Assembly: GCF_030525615.1 (NCBI RefSeq)
Contig: NZ_JAUNEJ010000007.1
Coordinates: forward strand, 1 to 64,000
Source: Cutibacterium sp.
Lineage (GTDB): Bacteria; Actinomycetota; Actinomycetes; Propionibacteriales; Propionibacteriaceae
Reading direction: 5' to 3'
Length of the DNA stretch: 64,000 bases
The notes under the pieces are model-generated. The model ran no database searches. It saw only the letters and a program-made list of their open reading frames with translations, and was not told the origin of the DNA. This document shows positions 9,422-18,573 of this stretch, one piece after another. Positions within the stretch are counted from its first letter, which is position 1, and the number at the start of each line of letters is the position of its first letter. The translations under genes and the position numbers were made by a program.

Positions 9422-10108
9422 TCAGAGGTCGATGTCAGGGTCCATGTTGTCGGCGGGACCCTTCTTCTTCTTTTTCTTGGTGGCATTGGCAGCAGCACGC
9501 TGGGCAGCCTCGTAGGCCTTGTCAGCCTGGGCGGCCTCGGCGCGCTCGGCGGCCCGACGATCACGTTCCGCCTTGCGATCTGCCTTGGCCTCATTCTTCT
9601 TACGAGTTGGGGCAAGAATCATGAGCATATTGCGACCCTCCTGCTTGGGAGGGGACTCAACAGTCGCGTACTCGGTCAAATCATCAGCAAGACGACGCAA
9701 CAGATTGACACCGAGCTCGGGGCGCGACTGCTCCCGACCACGGAACATGATCGTGATTTTGACCTTGTCGCCGGCTTTAAGGAACCGCAGGACGTGACCT
9801 TTTTTGGTCTCATAGTCGTGATCGTCGATCTTGGGGCGAAGCTTCATCTCCTTGATGATGGAGTTCGCCTGATTGCGTCTGGACTCCCGGGCCTTTTGGG
9901 CCGCCTCGTACTTGAACTTGCCGTAGTCCATGAGCTTGACGACAGGGGGTCGGGCCTGCGGAGCTACCTCAACCAAATCGAGGTCCTGCTCGCGGGCGAG
10001 CTGCAGGGCCTGCTCGACCCTAACGATGCCGACCTGTTCGCCATTAGGGCCAACCAGGCGCACCTCGGGAACGCGGATCCGCTCGTTGATGCGGGGTTCA
10101 GTACTGAT
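9422..10108 (-). CDS. infC: translation initiation factor IF-3, ATC start
   Basis: IF-3 blocks premature joining of ribosomal subunits and checks the start codon-anticodon pair. The protein begins [20 protein letters not shown], the conserved IF-3 N-terminus, from an ATC codon at 10108-10106. GGGAGGA ends about five bases before it. The next GTG (10063) would remove the conserved INER segment. Rare start codons are the known basis of IF-3 autoregulation in other bacteria. The 228-aa protein has both IF-3 domains and a Lys/Ala-rich C-terminal tail ([15 protein letters not shown]) longer than in E. coli. Confidence 0.96.
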   Translation of the reverse strand: MSTEPRINERIRVPEVRLVGPNGEQVGIVRVEQALQLAREQDLDLVEVAPQARPPVVKLMDYGKFKYEAAQKARESRRNQANSIIKEMKLRPKIDDHDYETKKGHVLRFLKAGDKVKITIMFRGREQSRPELGVNLLRRLADDLTEYATVESPPKQEGRNMLMILAPTRKKNEAKADRKAERDRRAAERAEAAQADKAYEAAQRAAANATKKKKKKGPADNMDPDIDL

Positions 10109-10164
10109 GGGGTCCTCCCGGATGTCTGTTCACTATGGGGACGCGAATACGTCTCCGCGATCCA

Positions 10165-10201
10165 GATACAACAAAAGGCCCTCGCGGATATGCGAAGGCC
10201 T
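10165..10201 (-). terminator. attenuator-like hairpin in the infC leader
   Basis: On the minus strand a 10-bp stem (AGGCCTTCGC with GCGAGGGCCT, one G.U pair, 6-nt loop) is followed by TTTTGTTGT. It lies about 60 bases upstream of the infC start, inside its 5' leader. This is the geometry of an intrinsic terminator used for ribosomal-protein operon attenuation. Confidence 0.65.
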
Positions 10202-10415
10202 GACATACTCGAGCATTCCAGCGAACTCTCAGGCTCGCTGTTCGATGACCCGGCAAAGAGCATTCGCCTAGGTGGGAGGTCAGGCCCCCTCTTCCACGTG
10301 ACCAGTTCGGTACTGATCGCTCGAGACATATTAGGGCATCTAACGACGTCATCCCAAATCGGGGCATGAATCATGCCGAGATGCGACCCCGACTCTCCTT
10401 GTGAGAAGGCCTGAG

Positions 10416-10913
10416 TTAGGAAAGGTTGCGAACCCAGCCCCAGCTTTCCTCGAATTTCACCAGTTTTCCACCCTGCCCAAGTGGACCGAGGACATCTGGT
10501 CCGAGGACAAGCGGTGCCGGTCCTGCGACATCAATGAGAAGGACATCGGCCTGGACCTCGCTGACCGTGGCTGCCACATCGGGCAACGAGCCGGGAACCG
10601 GCCGGGCTCGGGAATCCCACGCCGTCAACGAGTCGATACCGCTGAAAGCCAGCAGGGCGGTACTGCCCTGGTCATTGGTGAGTTTGACGGCACCGATCTG
10701 ACCATCGTCGTCCGCCATAACCGGCATAAACAGGCGTGCCCCCGCGCACAAGGTCGACACTGCCTCGAGGAAAGCGTTGCGGTATGTGTCCGGGTCATCG
10801 GTCAGGCAGGCTGCCAGAGCAGCGCGCACTCGAGGGTCGGCTTCTCCCATGTCACCGCCGCTGGGAGATAGTGGAGTAGGCACTTGCCGAACATTAGCTG
10901 ATTGTTGGGGCAC
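10416..10913 (-). CDS. SseB-like protein
   Basis: Cytosolic protein related to the SseB N-terminal domain family, with no established biochemical role. Visible family features are ADPRVRAALAACL, GARLFMPVMADD and the LLAFSGIDSLTAWDSRARPVP segment. Actinobacteria often carry this gene next to infC, as here. The start is uncertain. The frame is open to 10961, but the GTG at 10913 leaves room for a promoter between it and the divergent membrane-protein gene. Neither start has a convincing ribosome-binding site. Confidence 0.68.
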   Translation of the reverse strand: MPQQSANVRQVPTPLSPSGGDMGEADPRVRAALAACLTDDPDTYRNAFLEAVSTLCAGARLFMPVMADDDGQIGAVKLTNDQGSTALLAFSGIDSLTAWDSRARPVPGSLPDVAATVSEVQADVLLIDVAGPAPLVLGPDVLGPLGQGGKLVKFEESWGWVRNLS

Positions 10914-10988
10914 ACTCGCCGCGTAACTTACCGACGGCTGGGCGAGCCACACTACGCACATTCTGGCGCGGTATGGAACAGTTGGAGT

Positions 10989-11543
10989 ATGAGCGAAACG
11001 ACTGTCGTTGCCGTCGTCACTATTGTCCTGGTCATACTGCCGGTGCTGTGGGCCCTTTCTGGATGGCTTTTCCGCCGCTCCCTTCGTGCCCTGCTACGCG
11101 GTGTGGGTCTGGCTCTCGTACCGATCGGTCTGGTCCTGACTGGATTGATGCGTCTGCTGGTCCGAGCGATTCACCTGGTGGTGGATTGGTTTGCTGGCAC
11201 CGCTATGACGACCACTATTTGGATAGGCGTCGTCGTTATCGCTATCGGCCTGGTGACCTGGTTTATCGCTGGATTTATGTCCCCGGTCGACCGGGAAACT
11301 GGACGTCAGCGCCGTCAAGATCACGCCGCGCGCAAACAGGCCCGCAGCAAGACGGCCTCTCCTCAATCCACATCCACGGGTTCTGCGTCCCTTCAGAAGG
11401 ACTCCCAGCAAACCACTTCCCAGAAACCGCGGAAGAACCAAGGAACGACTACCCGAGCCGTCGACGCTTCGAAGATCCCGGCTGCGGAAAAGGATGAGGA
11501 CGCTGAGCTGGAGGCCATCCTGCGCAAGCGCGGAATCGAATGA
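10989..11543 (+). CDS. actinobacterial membrane protein with charged C-terminal tail
   Basis: 184-residue protein of unknown function. From the ATG at 10989, hydrophobic segments at about 5-28, 38-58 and 73-95 predict three membrane spans. A hydrophilic, basic and Ser/Thr/Gln-rich tail of about 85 residues follows, ending AELEAILRKRGIE. Similar small membrane proteins are common beside infC/sseB in actinobacteria. The upstream open frame to 10902 adds non-hydrophobic sequence and is not favoured. Confidence 0.7.
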   Translation: MSETTVVAVVTIVLVILPVLWALSGWLFRRSLRALLRGVGLALVPIGLVLTGLMRLLVRAIHLVVDWFAGTAMTTTIWIGVVVIAIGLVTWFIAGFMSPVDRETGRQRRQDHAARKQARSKTASPQSTSTGSASLQKDSQQTTSQKPRKNQGTTTRAVDASKIPAAEKDEDAELEAILRKRGIE

Positions 11544-11567
11544 TCGGTGTCAAAAACAACTGTGACG

Positions 11568-11612
11568 CTGATGGCAATGCCGTGACCATTGCTCTCACGG
11601 CATTGCCATCAG
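11568..11612. terminator. 17-bp perfect inverted repeat between convergent genes
   Basis: CTGATGGCAATGCCGTG is repeated perfectly in reverse complement after an 11-base spacer. It separates the membrane-protein gene (+) from hisG (-), so it probably serves both as terminator. It lacks a long T-run. Confidence 0.65.
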
Positions 11613-11631
11613 TACCAGTCCATAACGGCGA

Positions 11632-12486
11632 TTAAAGTCGGCAAGCAGACAGTTCCGTCGACAAGATGGCACGAGCACCCGCGTCCCACAGCTCGTCCAT
11701 GAGTCCCTGCACGGCCTCGCGGGGAACCATGGCACGAACGGCATACCACCCATTCTTTGACAACGGCGAGACAGTAGGCGCTTCCAAACCCGGGGTTAGT
11801 TCGGTGACGGTGGTGAGCGCTTCGGCAGGCACGTCGTAATCCACCATGACGTAGCTGCGGGCCACCTGAACCCCGTCAATACGACGCATGAAGTGGTCAA
11901 AAGTGGTACCCCCGGCGAAGCCCCGGCGCTGAATGAGGACAGCTTCGGACTCCAAAATGACGTCTCCGAAGACCTCCAGACCAGCCTTGCGCAAAGTCGT
12001 CCCAGTCTCGACGACATCGGCGATGGCGTCAGCCACCCCGAGCCGAATGGAGGATTCAACAGCACCATCGAGGTGAATGAGGTGAGCGTCGATACCGCGT
12101 TTTGTCAAGAAGCTGCCAAGCAGGCCCGGGTACGAGGTCGCTATGCGCTTACCAGCCAGACCTTCCACCGTGTTGTGCGGACCCTTGGGGGCAGCGAAAC
12201 GGAACCGCGAGTGACCAAACCCCAGACCTTTGATCTCAGTGGCATCCGCACCGGAATCCAGCAACAAATCTCGACCGGTAATCCCAATGTCGAGAGTCCC
12301 TTCACCGACATACACCGCAATATCACGCGGTCTCAGGTAGAAGAACTCCACCCCGTTCGTTTCGTCGACCAGGGTGAGGTCCTTGCGATCAGAACGTTGC
12401 CGGTATCCGGCCTCCGCCAACAACGAAGACGCCGCTTCTGACAGGGCACCCTTGTTTGGTACGGCAACGCGTAACAGATCTGACAT
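11632..12486 (-). CDS. hisG: ATP phosphoribosyltransferase, long form
   Basis: First committed enzyme of histidine synthesis, joining ATP and PRPP. At 284 residues it is the long, hexameric HisG, with an N-terminal two-domain catalytic core (LRVAVPNKGAL, DIGITGRDLL) and a C-terminal ACT-like regulatory domain (GWYAVRAMVPREAVQGLMDEL) for histidine feedback. It follows hisE on the same strand with a 54-bp gap, a common actinobacterial pair. Other his genes are outside the window. Confidence 0.96.
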   Translation of the reverse strand: MSDLLRVAVPNKGALSEAASSLLAEAGYRQRSDRKDLTLVDETNGVEFFYLRPRDIAVYVGEGTLDIGITGRDLLLDSGADATEIKGLGFGHSRFRFAAPKGPHNTVEGLAGKRIATSYPGLLGSFLTKRGIDAHLIHLDGAVESSIRLGVADAIADVVETGTTLRKAGLEVFGDVILESEAVLIQRRGFAGGTTFDHFMRRIDGVQVARSYVMVDYDVPAEALTTVTELTPGLEAPTVSPLSKNGWYAVRAMVPREAVQGLMDELWDAGARAILSTELSACRL

Positions 12487-12540
12487 GAACTCTCCTCGGG
12501 AGATTGAAAAATCCGGGAAACCGACTGGTCAGGCGCAGAC

Positions 12541-12807
12541 TCACAGATACTTGTAAACGTCGTCGAGGGTCAGCCCCTGCTTAATCATCATGACCTGCAG
12601 GTGATAAATCTCCTGGCTGATTTCCTCCGCGAGCCTCTCGTTGCCCTCGTATTCGGCGGCAATCCAGACCTCGGAGGCTTCCTCCACGATCTTCTTTCCG
12701 ATGGCATGCACGCCACGGTCAAGCTCCTCGACGGTGCCCGACCCAGCGGGGCGAGTCTGCGCCTTGGTGGACAACTCGGCGAAGAGTTCCTCGAATGTCT
12801 TGCTCAC
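12541..12807 (-). CDS. hisE: phosphoribosyl-ATP pyrophosphatase
   Basis: 88-residue all-alpha NTP pyrophosphatase of the MazG-like superfamily that hydrolyses phosphoribosyl-ATP, the second step of histidine synthesis. The metal-binding pattern [17 protein letters not shown] and [16 protein letters not shown] is clear. It is stand-alone HisE, not fused to HisI. It precedes hisG, so the pair probably forms one transcript. Confidence 0.95.
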   Translation of the reverse strand: MSKTFEELFAELSTKAQTRPAGSGTVEELDRGVHAIGKKIVEEASEVWIAAEYEGNERLAEEISQEIYHLQVMMIKQGLTLDDVYKYL

Positions 12808-12891
12808 AGTGGTCAGGCTACCGACTGCGACAGCATTGCCACAGATAAGCCCACGTGACGGACCATATGTGGCAACAGGCCAGCCGACCGC

Positions 12892-13557
12892 TCAGGTAGC
12901 AGCCTTACCGGCGCGTTCAACTCGCCACCACGTCACAAAGCCGTATAGGCAGAAAGCGCCGTAAAAAACGTACATCAACGCACTCGGGTAGTACTGAGCA
13001 GCCGCCAACAGCGGGACGCCGACGATATCTACGGCGATCCACGCGAACCAGAACTCGTTCCAGCCACGTGCCATCCCCCAGGTGGCAAGGATCGATCCGG
13101 TGAGGATCCAGGAATCTGACAACGGCCCCCACGAGCCGATGGCTTTGAGCACGAAGTAGAAGACGATCAGCATCACGAGAGCCGCTATCAGACTGAGGAT
13201 GCGTTCCCGTCGTGTTGCCCATCGGGGATGAACGGCCACCTGAGAAGCTCCGTTGTTGCGTCGAGTGGCAGCCCACACCACCCAGCCATAGGCGCTGGTC
13301 GCGAAAAAGAAGATCTGACGGCCAGCCTGGCCCCACAAGTTGAGGTCTTGCGGAGTGTGGAACACTCCGCCCAAGAAGACTGTGAACAAGATGACGTTCC
13401 CGGCAATGCCCACTGGCCATGCCCATACGCGACGACGGGCACCGCCGAGGGCCGATGCCAGCCCGAACGCGTTCCCGACGACTTCGCGCCACAGGATCGG
13501 TTTACCTAAACCCACATCGAGCTGAGCATTGAGCAGGGACGTGAGGACGTCGGACAC
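12892..13557 (-). CDS. pnuC: PnuC-type nicotinamide riboside transporter
   Basis: Integral membrane transporter of the PnuC family, expected to import nicotinamide riboside for NAD synthesis. The family motif appears as QIFFFATSAYGWVVWA with WNEFWFAWIAVDIVGVPL near the C-terminus. About seven hydrophobic spans are visible in 221 residues. I take the GTG at 13557, with AAAGGTG upstream, over the longer frame. I see no riboswitch-like structure before it. The substrate could be another vitamin precursor, since PnuT and PnuX relatives exist. Confidence 0.88.
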   Translation of the reverse strand: MSDVLTSLLNAQLDVGLGKPILWREVVGNAFGLASALGGARRRVWAWPVGIAGNVILFTVFLGGVFHTPQDLNLWGQAGRQIFFFATSAYGWVVWAATRRNNGASQVAVHPRWATRRERILSLIAALVMLIVFYFVLKAIGSWGPLSDSWILTGSILATWGMARGWNEFWFAWIAVDIVGVPLLAAAQYYPSALMYVFYGAFCLYGFVTWWRVERAGKAAT

Positions 13558-13629
13558 GGTTTCACCTTTCCGACCATCGCAAGGTGGTCGTCTCATTCTT
13601 GCAGATCGGTATCTGGTAGCCGTCGTCTG

Positions 13630-14427
13630 TCATAGAGGTGGCCATGGCAGGCCTGAGCGCAGTCCGCTCGGCACCGGGAACGCGCCGAACTCCAGGAGGT
13701 CTGAAGATCTCTGCCCCAATGCGTCGATCTCAGCCGAGGTGATGACCTCGTCGAAGGTGCCGTTGGGCACGTTGGCAACCTGGTTGCGCGTGATCTCCTC
13801 GACGGGTTCTAAGGGGCTGATTTGCCCCTCCCCACAGCACCGTGCGCAACTTCGGCGCAGTGTGAAAAGCCAAGCCGTTGTCCACCGCCCAGAGGTGGGA
13901 CGTCCCACCCAGATCAGGGTCAGGCCCGAGGAGGACGTGACCTCCCCTACGGTCGACATTGTTGGCAACAGCGTCAAAGAGAGCTAGGGCCTGCGGAGCA
14001 GGATGAGGAGAGTGGGCAAGCCCGATCTCCTGATCGTCCTCGTCAACACCGAGCAGAAATCCATACCAGTGTGCTGACAGACGTTCCGTAACGCCCGCGA
14101 CGACCAGCGGGTTTTCCAGGTCGTCGTCAATCCACCACTGCATGGAACCAGGCCCGTACGGGCCGTCCGCAACGAAGACGGTCAATGGCACCAGCGCAAT
14201 CCCCATGAATTGAGACAGCAGGTAGAACGCAACTTCACGGCCGGCGAGGGTCCCGGCCGGAAAACCGCGACGCCGCTGCTCGTGGGCTACCGGTTTGTAC
14301 ACCCACAACCGATCATCGGCGTCGCGGGTCAGGAGAGCACACTGGAATCTGGCACGACACCGTCAATCCGCCATGGGCCGCGCGGATGAGGCGGTTGTGA
14401 CACATCCCAGGGATTTGTCGTGCTCAC
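13630..14427 (-). pseudogene. SCO1664-family gene, two frameshifts
   Basis: Remnant of the SCO1664 family (phosphatidylinositol-kinase-like fold). The GTG at 14427 overlaps the DUF3090 stop (GTGA), and the frame reads to PDSSVLS. A TC dinucleotide duplication near 14335 then shifts it to LLTRDADDRLWVYKPVAHEQ. A second shift near 13840, in a GGGGAGGGG run, moves the C-terminal part (LEPVEEITRNQV to GLPWPPL) to another frame. With both corrected it reads as one continuous family member. Two independent lesions make a sequencing artefact less likely. Partial products could still be made. Confidence 0.8.
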
Positions 14428-15005
14428 CACACCAGTGGCTTACGGTAACCATTCGACCTGGGACACAGGTGGCCCTTAGCCGACAGAATTTGCTGGGAAC
14501 AGTACGGGCAGTATTGGCGTCCCGACGCCTCGACGACATGACAGCGGGCGACAAAGGAGCGAGCTTGAGACGTCGTCATGAAAATGTCAAGGGAATCCGG
14601 TGCTGCCTCCGGAAAGGTCGTCAACAGCATTGTCGGATCATTTATCATCAGCTCATCATCGCTGACGGCGTACATTTCAACTTCGATGCGCTTGCTCGAA
14701 TCGTCGAAGGCCATTGCCATGGTGCCTACCGTGAACTCTTCATCCAGGGGCGCATCCAACGGGGCAAGGTCATCGGGAGTCTGGACTGCCGGCGGGACCA
14801 CGACGTCGGCGGCATGAGCAGCCAACCCATCCAAGATTCTGTCCAGCTGAAAGGCGAGCTCGCTGATCTGGGCCTTCTCGCAACGAACCGTCACCAGGCG
14901 CGACCCCTGACGAACCTGGAGGTGGAAGACCCGCGCCCCCGGACGACCCACGGTGCCGACGACGACCCGATCGGGCTGTTCGAATCGGAAGGTACGGCGA
15001 GTCAT
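14424..15005 (-). CDS. DUF3090 family protein
   Basis: 193-residue actinobacterial protein of unknown function. The N-terminus MTRRTFRFEQPDRVVVGTVG and the C-terminal zinc-ribbon-like segment CPYCSQQILSAKGHLCPRSNGYR are typical of DUF3090. The usual neighbours are an MSMEG_4193-type phosphatase upstream and an SCO1664-type protein downstream. Both are pseudogenes here, so this is the only intact member of the trio. Similar clusters in other actinobacteria lie near mshC; no mshC is seen in this window. Confidence 0.88.
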   Translation of the reverse strand: MTRRTFRFEQPDRVVVGTVGRPGARVFHLQVRQGSRLVTVRCEKAQISELAFQLDRILDGLAAHAADVVVPPAVQTPDDLAPLDAPLDEEFTVGTMAMAFDDSSKRIEVEMYAVSDDELMINDPTMLLTTFPEAAPDSLDIFMTTSQARSFVARCHVVEASGRQYCPYCSQQILSAKGHLCPRSNGYRKPLVW

Positions 15006-15084
15006 GTCTCCACCCTAGCCACCTCACCCTTGGTGCGCCCGGTCCAGCCCTGTCGAATCAATCCATCCCTCACTCGATCCCTTG

Positions 15085-15517
15085 TCAAGTCGCCGGTTGA
15101 GGCTCTGAAGCTGCCTCATCACCCGCAAGCAGAGTGGCGCTGGCTGGACTGATGGCCACGAAATGAAAGAGTCGACGCAGCAGGCAACGACGACTCGCAA
15201 CGGGTCTCCGTGACTGACGACAACCGCCATGCCATCGGTTGTCCGGCCCACCTCCTGTAGTCACACTCGGACACATCGTCATCAACGGGTATCGGACAAC
15301 TCCACCCGGTGCCTTGGGTCACGATTGCCGCTGTCTGCTGTGTTCGCGAGGCGGGAGAGGTCACGACGACCTCGGGGGCGACGTCAGTCAGCTGAGACGC
15401 CAGAGCTTTCACATCGCGGATACCTACCTCGTCAAGAAGATGATCTGAGCGGCGGACCAGAATTCCCTTCGCAATGGCCGGCGTGCGTCCATGTCGAATG
15501 AGCAGAAGCCGCGCCAT
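15085..15517 (-). pseudogene. histidine-phosphatase (MSMEG_4193-like) remnant
   Basis: The N-terminal phosphatase signature LLLIRHGRT (catalytic RHG) and LDEVGIRDVKALASQL are intact, up to ECDYRRWAGQP. About 40-50 family residues are then missing. The second catalytic segment, AVVVSHGDPLRVVVACCVDS, follows in another frame, and the end (FVAISPASATLLAGDE) in a third. At least one deletion and two frame changes make it non-functional as a full enzyme. It lies upstream of DUF3090, its normal place. Confidence 0.78.
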
Positions 15518-15606
15518 AACGTCATGTATTGCGCTCGATTCCGGAGTTTGCCTCAAGGTGTGCTTGAGGGTGCTCCGTTAGGGTGATTTGAACGAGGAGG
15601 ACGCAC

Positions 15607-16575
15607 ATGCGCATGAGAACCGTCGGGGCCAGCGGCCTCAAGGTGTCTGCCATTGGTCTGGGCTCCCTGACCTGGGGCGGCCAGACTGACTCTCGTGAGG
15701 CTCGCTCCATGGTGCGCCGTTTCGTCGAGGCCGGTGGAAATCTCGTCGACACCGCCCCCGCATACGCCGGAGGTTTCGCCGAACAGCTCATTGGCAAGCT
15801 CATCCACACGGACATCAAGAGAGACGACCTTGTCATCGCCACCAAGGCCGGGTTCGTCGTCGAGGGCAAGAAACGGGTCGTTGACACCTCACGAACTGCC
15901 TTGCTGCGCGATCTAGAAGGCTCCCTGCGCCGTCTTCACACCGACCACGTCGATCTGTGGCAGGTACATGCCTGGGGAGATGCCCCCATTGAGGAAACGT
16001 GTGCAGCTCTTGACCATGCAGTGCGCTCAGGCATGGCTCGCTACGTGGGCGTCTCTAATTTTGTTGGCTGGCAATCAGCAACCGCTGCCACCTGGCAGCG
16101 AGCAATCGGGGCGCGCACTCCCCTGGTGAGCAACCAAGTCGAGTACTCGCTGCTGGCCCGTCGCGCTGAGATCGAAGTTGTGCCCTCTGCTCGACATCAT
16201 GGCATGGGCTTACTGGCATGGTCGTCCTTGGGACGTGGCGTACTGGCTGGCCGTTACCGCAACGGCACTCCGAGAGATTCCCGCGGCGGTTCTGACCATC
16301 TCTCGTGGTTCGTGCAGCCCTACCTCACGCCAAAGTCCCGCGCTGTTGTCAACGCCGTCGCGAAGGCAGCCAGTGGGCTGGGGGCGACGACTGCGCAGGT
16401 CGCTCTGGCATGGGTACGTGACGCCCCCATCGTCTCATCGGCCCTCGTCGGCCCGCGGACAACGACTCAGCTGGAGGAACTGCTCGGTGCTGACGACGTT
16501 GTACTGCCTACTGAGATCACCTCGGCCTTCGACGACATCACGGGCGGGCCGAACCTCGCTCGCAACGAAACCTGA
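15607..16575 (+). CDS. aldo/keto reductase
   Basis: NADPH-dependent (beta/alpha)8 oxidoreductase of 322 residues. The catalytic tetrad is visible as Asp and Tyr in VDTAPAYAGG, Lys in VIATKAGF and His in WQVHAWG. The cofactor-binding end VSSALVGPRTTTQLEELL is present. The start at 15607 is supported by GAGGAGG six bases upstream. It is divergent from the decayed phosphatase gene. In other actinobacteria an aldo/keto reductase often sits in this DUF3090 cluster. Substrate unknown. Confidence 0.92.
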   Translation: MRMRTVGASGLKVSAIGLGSLTWGGQTDSREARSMVRRFVEAGGNLVDTAPAYAGGFAEQLIGKLIHTDIKRDDLVIATKAGFVVEGKKRVVDTSRTALLRDLEGSLRRLHTDHVDLWQVHAWGDAPIEETCAALDHAVRSGMARYVGVSNFVGWQSATAATWQRAIGARTPLVSNQVEYSLLARRAEIEVVPSARHHGMGLLAWSSLGRGVLAGRYRNGTPRDSRGGSDHLSWFVQPYLTPKSRAVVNAVAKAASGLGATTAQVALAWVRDAPIVSSALVGPRTTTQLEELLGADDVVLPTEITSAFDDITGGPNLARNET

Positions 16576-16650
16576 CGGGGAGCGCCGTCTTAGCCCTGGC
16601 GATTCCTCAGCACGCTTCGTCAGCACCGAACACGATCTCAGCACTGAGTA

Positions 16651-17949
16651 TCACCGATTGGTGCGCGGCACCCACGGCGTCGAAGCCGGACCATCGTAGA
16701 GCTCGCGCGGCCTTGAAATCCTAGTCGTCGGATCTTCGAAAACCTCTTTCCAATGAGAAATCCAACCGGCCATCCGCCCAATGGCAAACATCACAGTGAA
16801 CATATTGAGCGGAATACCAAGGGCTCTCAGTACAATTCCAGAATAGAAGTCCACATTCGGGTAAAGCCGGCGCTCAATGAAGTAGTCGTCGGCCAGGACG
16901 GCTTCCTCGAGTTCCATGGCAACGTCGAGTAGCGGATCAGGTTTGTGCATGGTGTCGAGCAGCGGACCGACGACGCTGCGGAAAATCTTCGCCCGGGGAT
17001 CCCAGTTGCGGTATACCCGATGACCGAAACCAGAAATCTTCTCCCCTGAGTCTTTCGCCTTGGCCAAGTATTGGCGCGGGCTGAGGCCAGAATCATAGAT
17101 ACGCTGCAGGGCCCGCACCGCGTTGACATTGGCACCACCGTGACGATCTCCCCACAACGCGCAGACTCCCGCCGAACACGAGGTGAACAGGTTGGCTCCA
17201 GAAGACCCCACCATCCGCACCGTCGACGTTGAACAGTTCTGGCCATGATCGGCGTGAAGCACCAGGAAGAGGTTGAGGGCCCTGGCCGCTACAGGGTCCG
17301 GATCGTATTCGCGGTAGGGAAGGGAGAACATCATGTGCATGAAGTTCTCGACGTACTTGAGGTCATAGCGAGGGTAGATCGCCGGATCCCCGATTGACGC
17401 CTTGTACGAGGCTGCCGCAATCGTACGCACCTTCGACATGAGCTTAGCGGCGGCGTCGGTAAAGGATTCCTCGTCGGTGATACGCGGGCGGTCATAGGTG
17501 CTCATCGCATTAATCATCGACGACATGATCGCCATAGGATGGGCGTTCGGGGGGAAAGCATTGAAATGCAGATTCATCGACCGGTGCAATGCGGAGTACT
17601 CGGTCAACCGGTTCCGGAAATCGTCACGCTGTGCCTCGGTCGGCAAGTAACCGAAAATAAGCAGCCATGCTGTCTCGACGAAGGAAACCTTTTCCTTAGC
17701 CAAGGTTTCAATAGGGACCCCGCGATAGGTGAGCACACCCTGCTCACCATCAATCCAGGAAATGGCCGATCGACACGACGCGGTGTTGGCGAACGCTGGA
17801 TCGAAGGTCGTCACTCCGCCAGTCATCTGACGAAGTTTCGAGATGTCGATGACCCGGTCACCGGTGGTGCCGGTAATAATCGGCAAGGAGTACTCCCGAC
17901 CGTCGAGGATCAGAGTTGCGGTTTCGTGCTGGTTTGTTGTCTCGCTCAT
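16651..17949 (-). CDS. gltA: citrate synthase
   Basis: Type II (hexameric-type) citrate synthase, 432 residues, condensing oxaloacetate and acetyl-CoA. The segments VLHADHGQNCSTSTVRMVGS, GGANVNAV and FGHRVYRNWDPRA contain the substrate histidines. The catalytic Asp lies in YPNVDFYSG. The N-terminal beta domain (ATLILDGREYSLPII) is present. The ribosome-binding site AGGAGG lies inside the end of the upstream M20 remnant, whose stop is two bases before the gltA ATG, so translation may be coupled to that remnant. Confidence 0.97.
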   Translation of the reverse strand: MSETTNQHETATLILDGREYSLPIITGTTGDRVIDISKLRQMTGGVTTFDPAFANTASCRSAISWIDGEQGVLTYRGVPIETLAKEKVSFVETAWLLIFGYLPTEAQRDDFRNRLTEYSALHRSMNLHFNAFPPNAHPMAIMSSMINAMSTYDRPRITDEESFTDAAAKLMSKVRTIAAASYKASIGDPAIYPRYDLKYVENFMHMMFSLPYREYDPDPVAARALNLFLVLHADHGQNCSTSTVRMVGSSGANLFTSCSAGVCALWGDRHGGANVNAVRALQRIYDSGLSPRQYLAKAKDSGEKISGFGHRVYRNWDPRAKIFRSVVGPLLDTMHKPDPLLDVAMELEEAVLADDYFIERRLYPNVDFYSGIVLRALGIPLNMFTVMFAIGRMAGWISHWKEVFEDPTTRISRPRELYDGPASTPWVPRTNR

Positions 17950-17951
17950 CG

Positions 17952-18338
17952 TCAGGCCTCCTGCAAAATGTGATCGATAACTGTGGTGCCGAAAACGAGA
18001 GAGGCCATTGGGACCCTCCCATCGACACCGTGGAACATGCTGATGAAGTCAAAGTCTGTGGGAAGCCGCAGCGGAGTACAGCCATAACAAGTGATACGTC
18101 GACCGTCCGGAAGGACGGCAAACCCCTTCGCGTCGGTGCCTCCAGAGACGTCCACTTCGATCTCATCCAGCTGCTCAGTGACGTAGCGGCACATCTCGAC
18201 CTCGCCACGGGCATCGTGTGGGCCAAAGCCCTGCGAATCAATCTGGATCATGTGCGAGCAGAGTTCAACCACCTCGGCCTGCGGGCTATCCGGCCCGTCG
18301 ATGAGCTCGTCAAGAGACATGCTGATGAGGTCTGGCAT
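17952..18338 (-). pseudogene. internally deleted M20-family peptidase
   Basis: 128-codon open frame joining the two ends of an M20 peptidase. Residues 1-42 resemble the family N-terminus (VVELCSHMIQIDSQGFG). Residues from about 65 resemble the extreme C-terminus (SGGTDAKGF, TPLRLPTDFDFISMFHGVDGRVP). Members are normally about 430-450 residues, so roughly 300 residues, including most zinc ligands, have been lost in frame. It cannot be an active peptidase. The reading frame and its 3' AGGAGG may persist because gltA depends on them for translation. Confidence 0.75.
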
Positions 18339-18477
18339 GTCGTGATTCTGTCACCTCGAAAGGTTCGCTCTTTCACCAGGGACCCCCGGTGGACGTCAAC
18401 TTGCATTGCGCTGCAAAGTTCCACTACAGTTCCGTGAGTGTCCGGTACGTCGCGCGAGCGAGGAGCCGGTGACCCGA

Positions 18478-18563
18478 GTCCGGGTGGCGGAATAGGTAGA
18501 CGCGCTAGCTTGAGGTGCTAGTGGCCGATTAAGGCTGTGGAGGTTCAAGTCCTCTCTCGGACA
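18478..18563 (+). tRNA. tRNA-Leu (GAG)
   Basis: Class II tRNA with a 7-bp acceptor stem (GTCCGGG paired with CTCGGAC, one G.U), discriminator A, anticodon stem CTAGC/GCTAG and loop TTGAGGT giving anticodon GAG at 18512-18514. A long variable arm follows and the T-arm contains GTTCAAGTC. The CCA end is not encoded. A GAG anticodon reads CTC and CTT leucine codons. Confidence 0.96.
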
Positions 18564-18573
18564 CAACACATCC

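Noticed and set aside
13558..13640. Riboswitch upstream of pnuC
   Set aside because: The interval is too short and shows no recognisable NAD, preQ1 or other aptamer core.
18478..18563. tRNA-Leu as integration site for the neighbouring surface-protein gene
   Set aside because: No repeat of the tRNA 3' end and no integrase were found within the flanking region.
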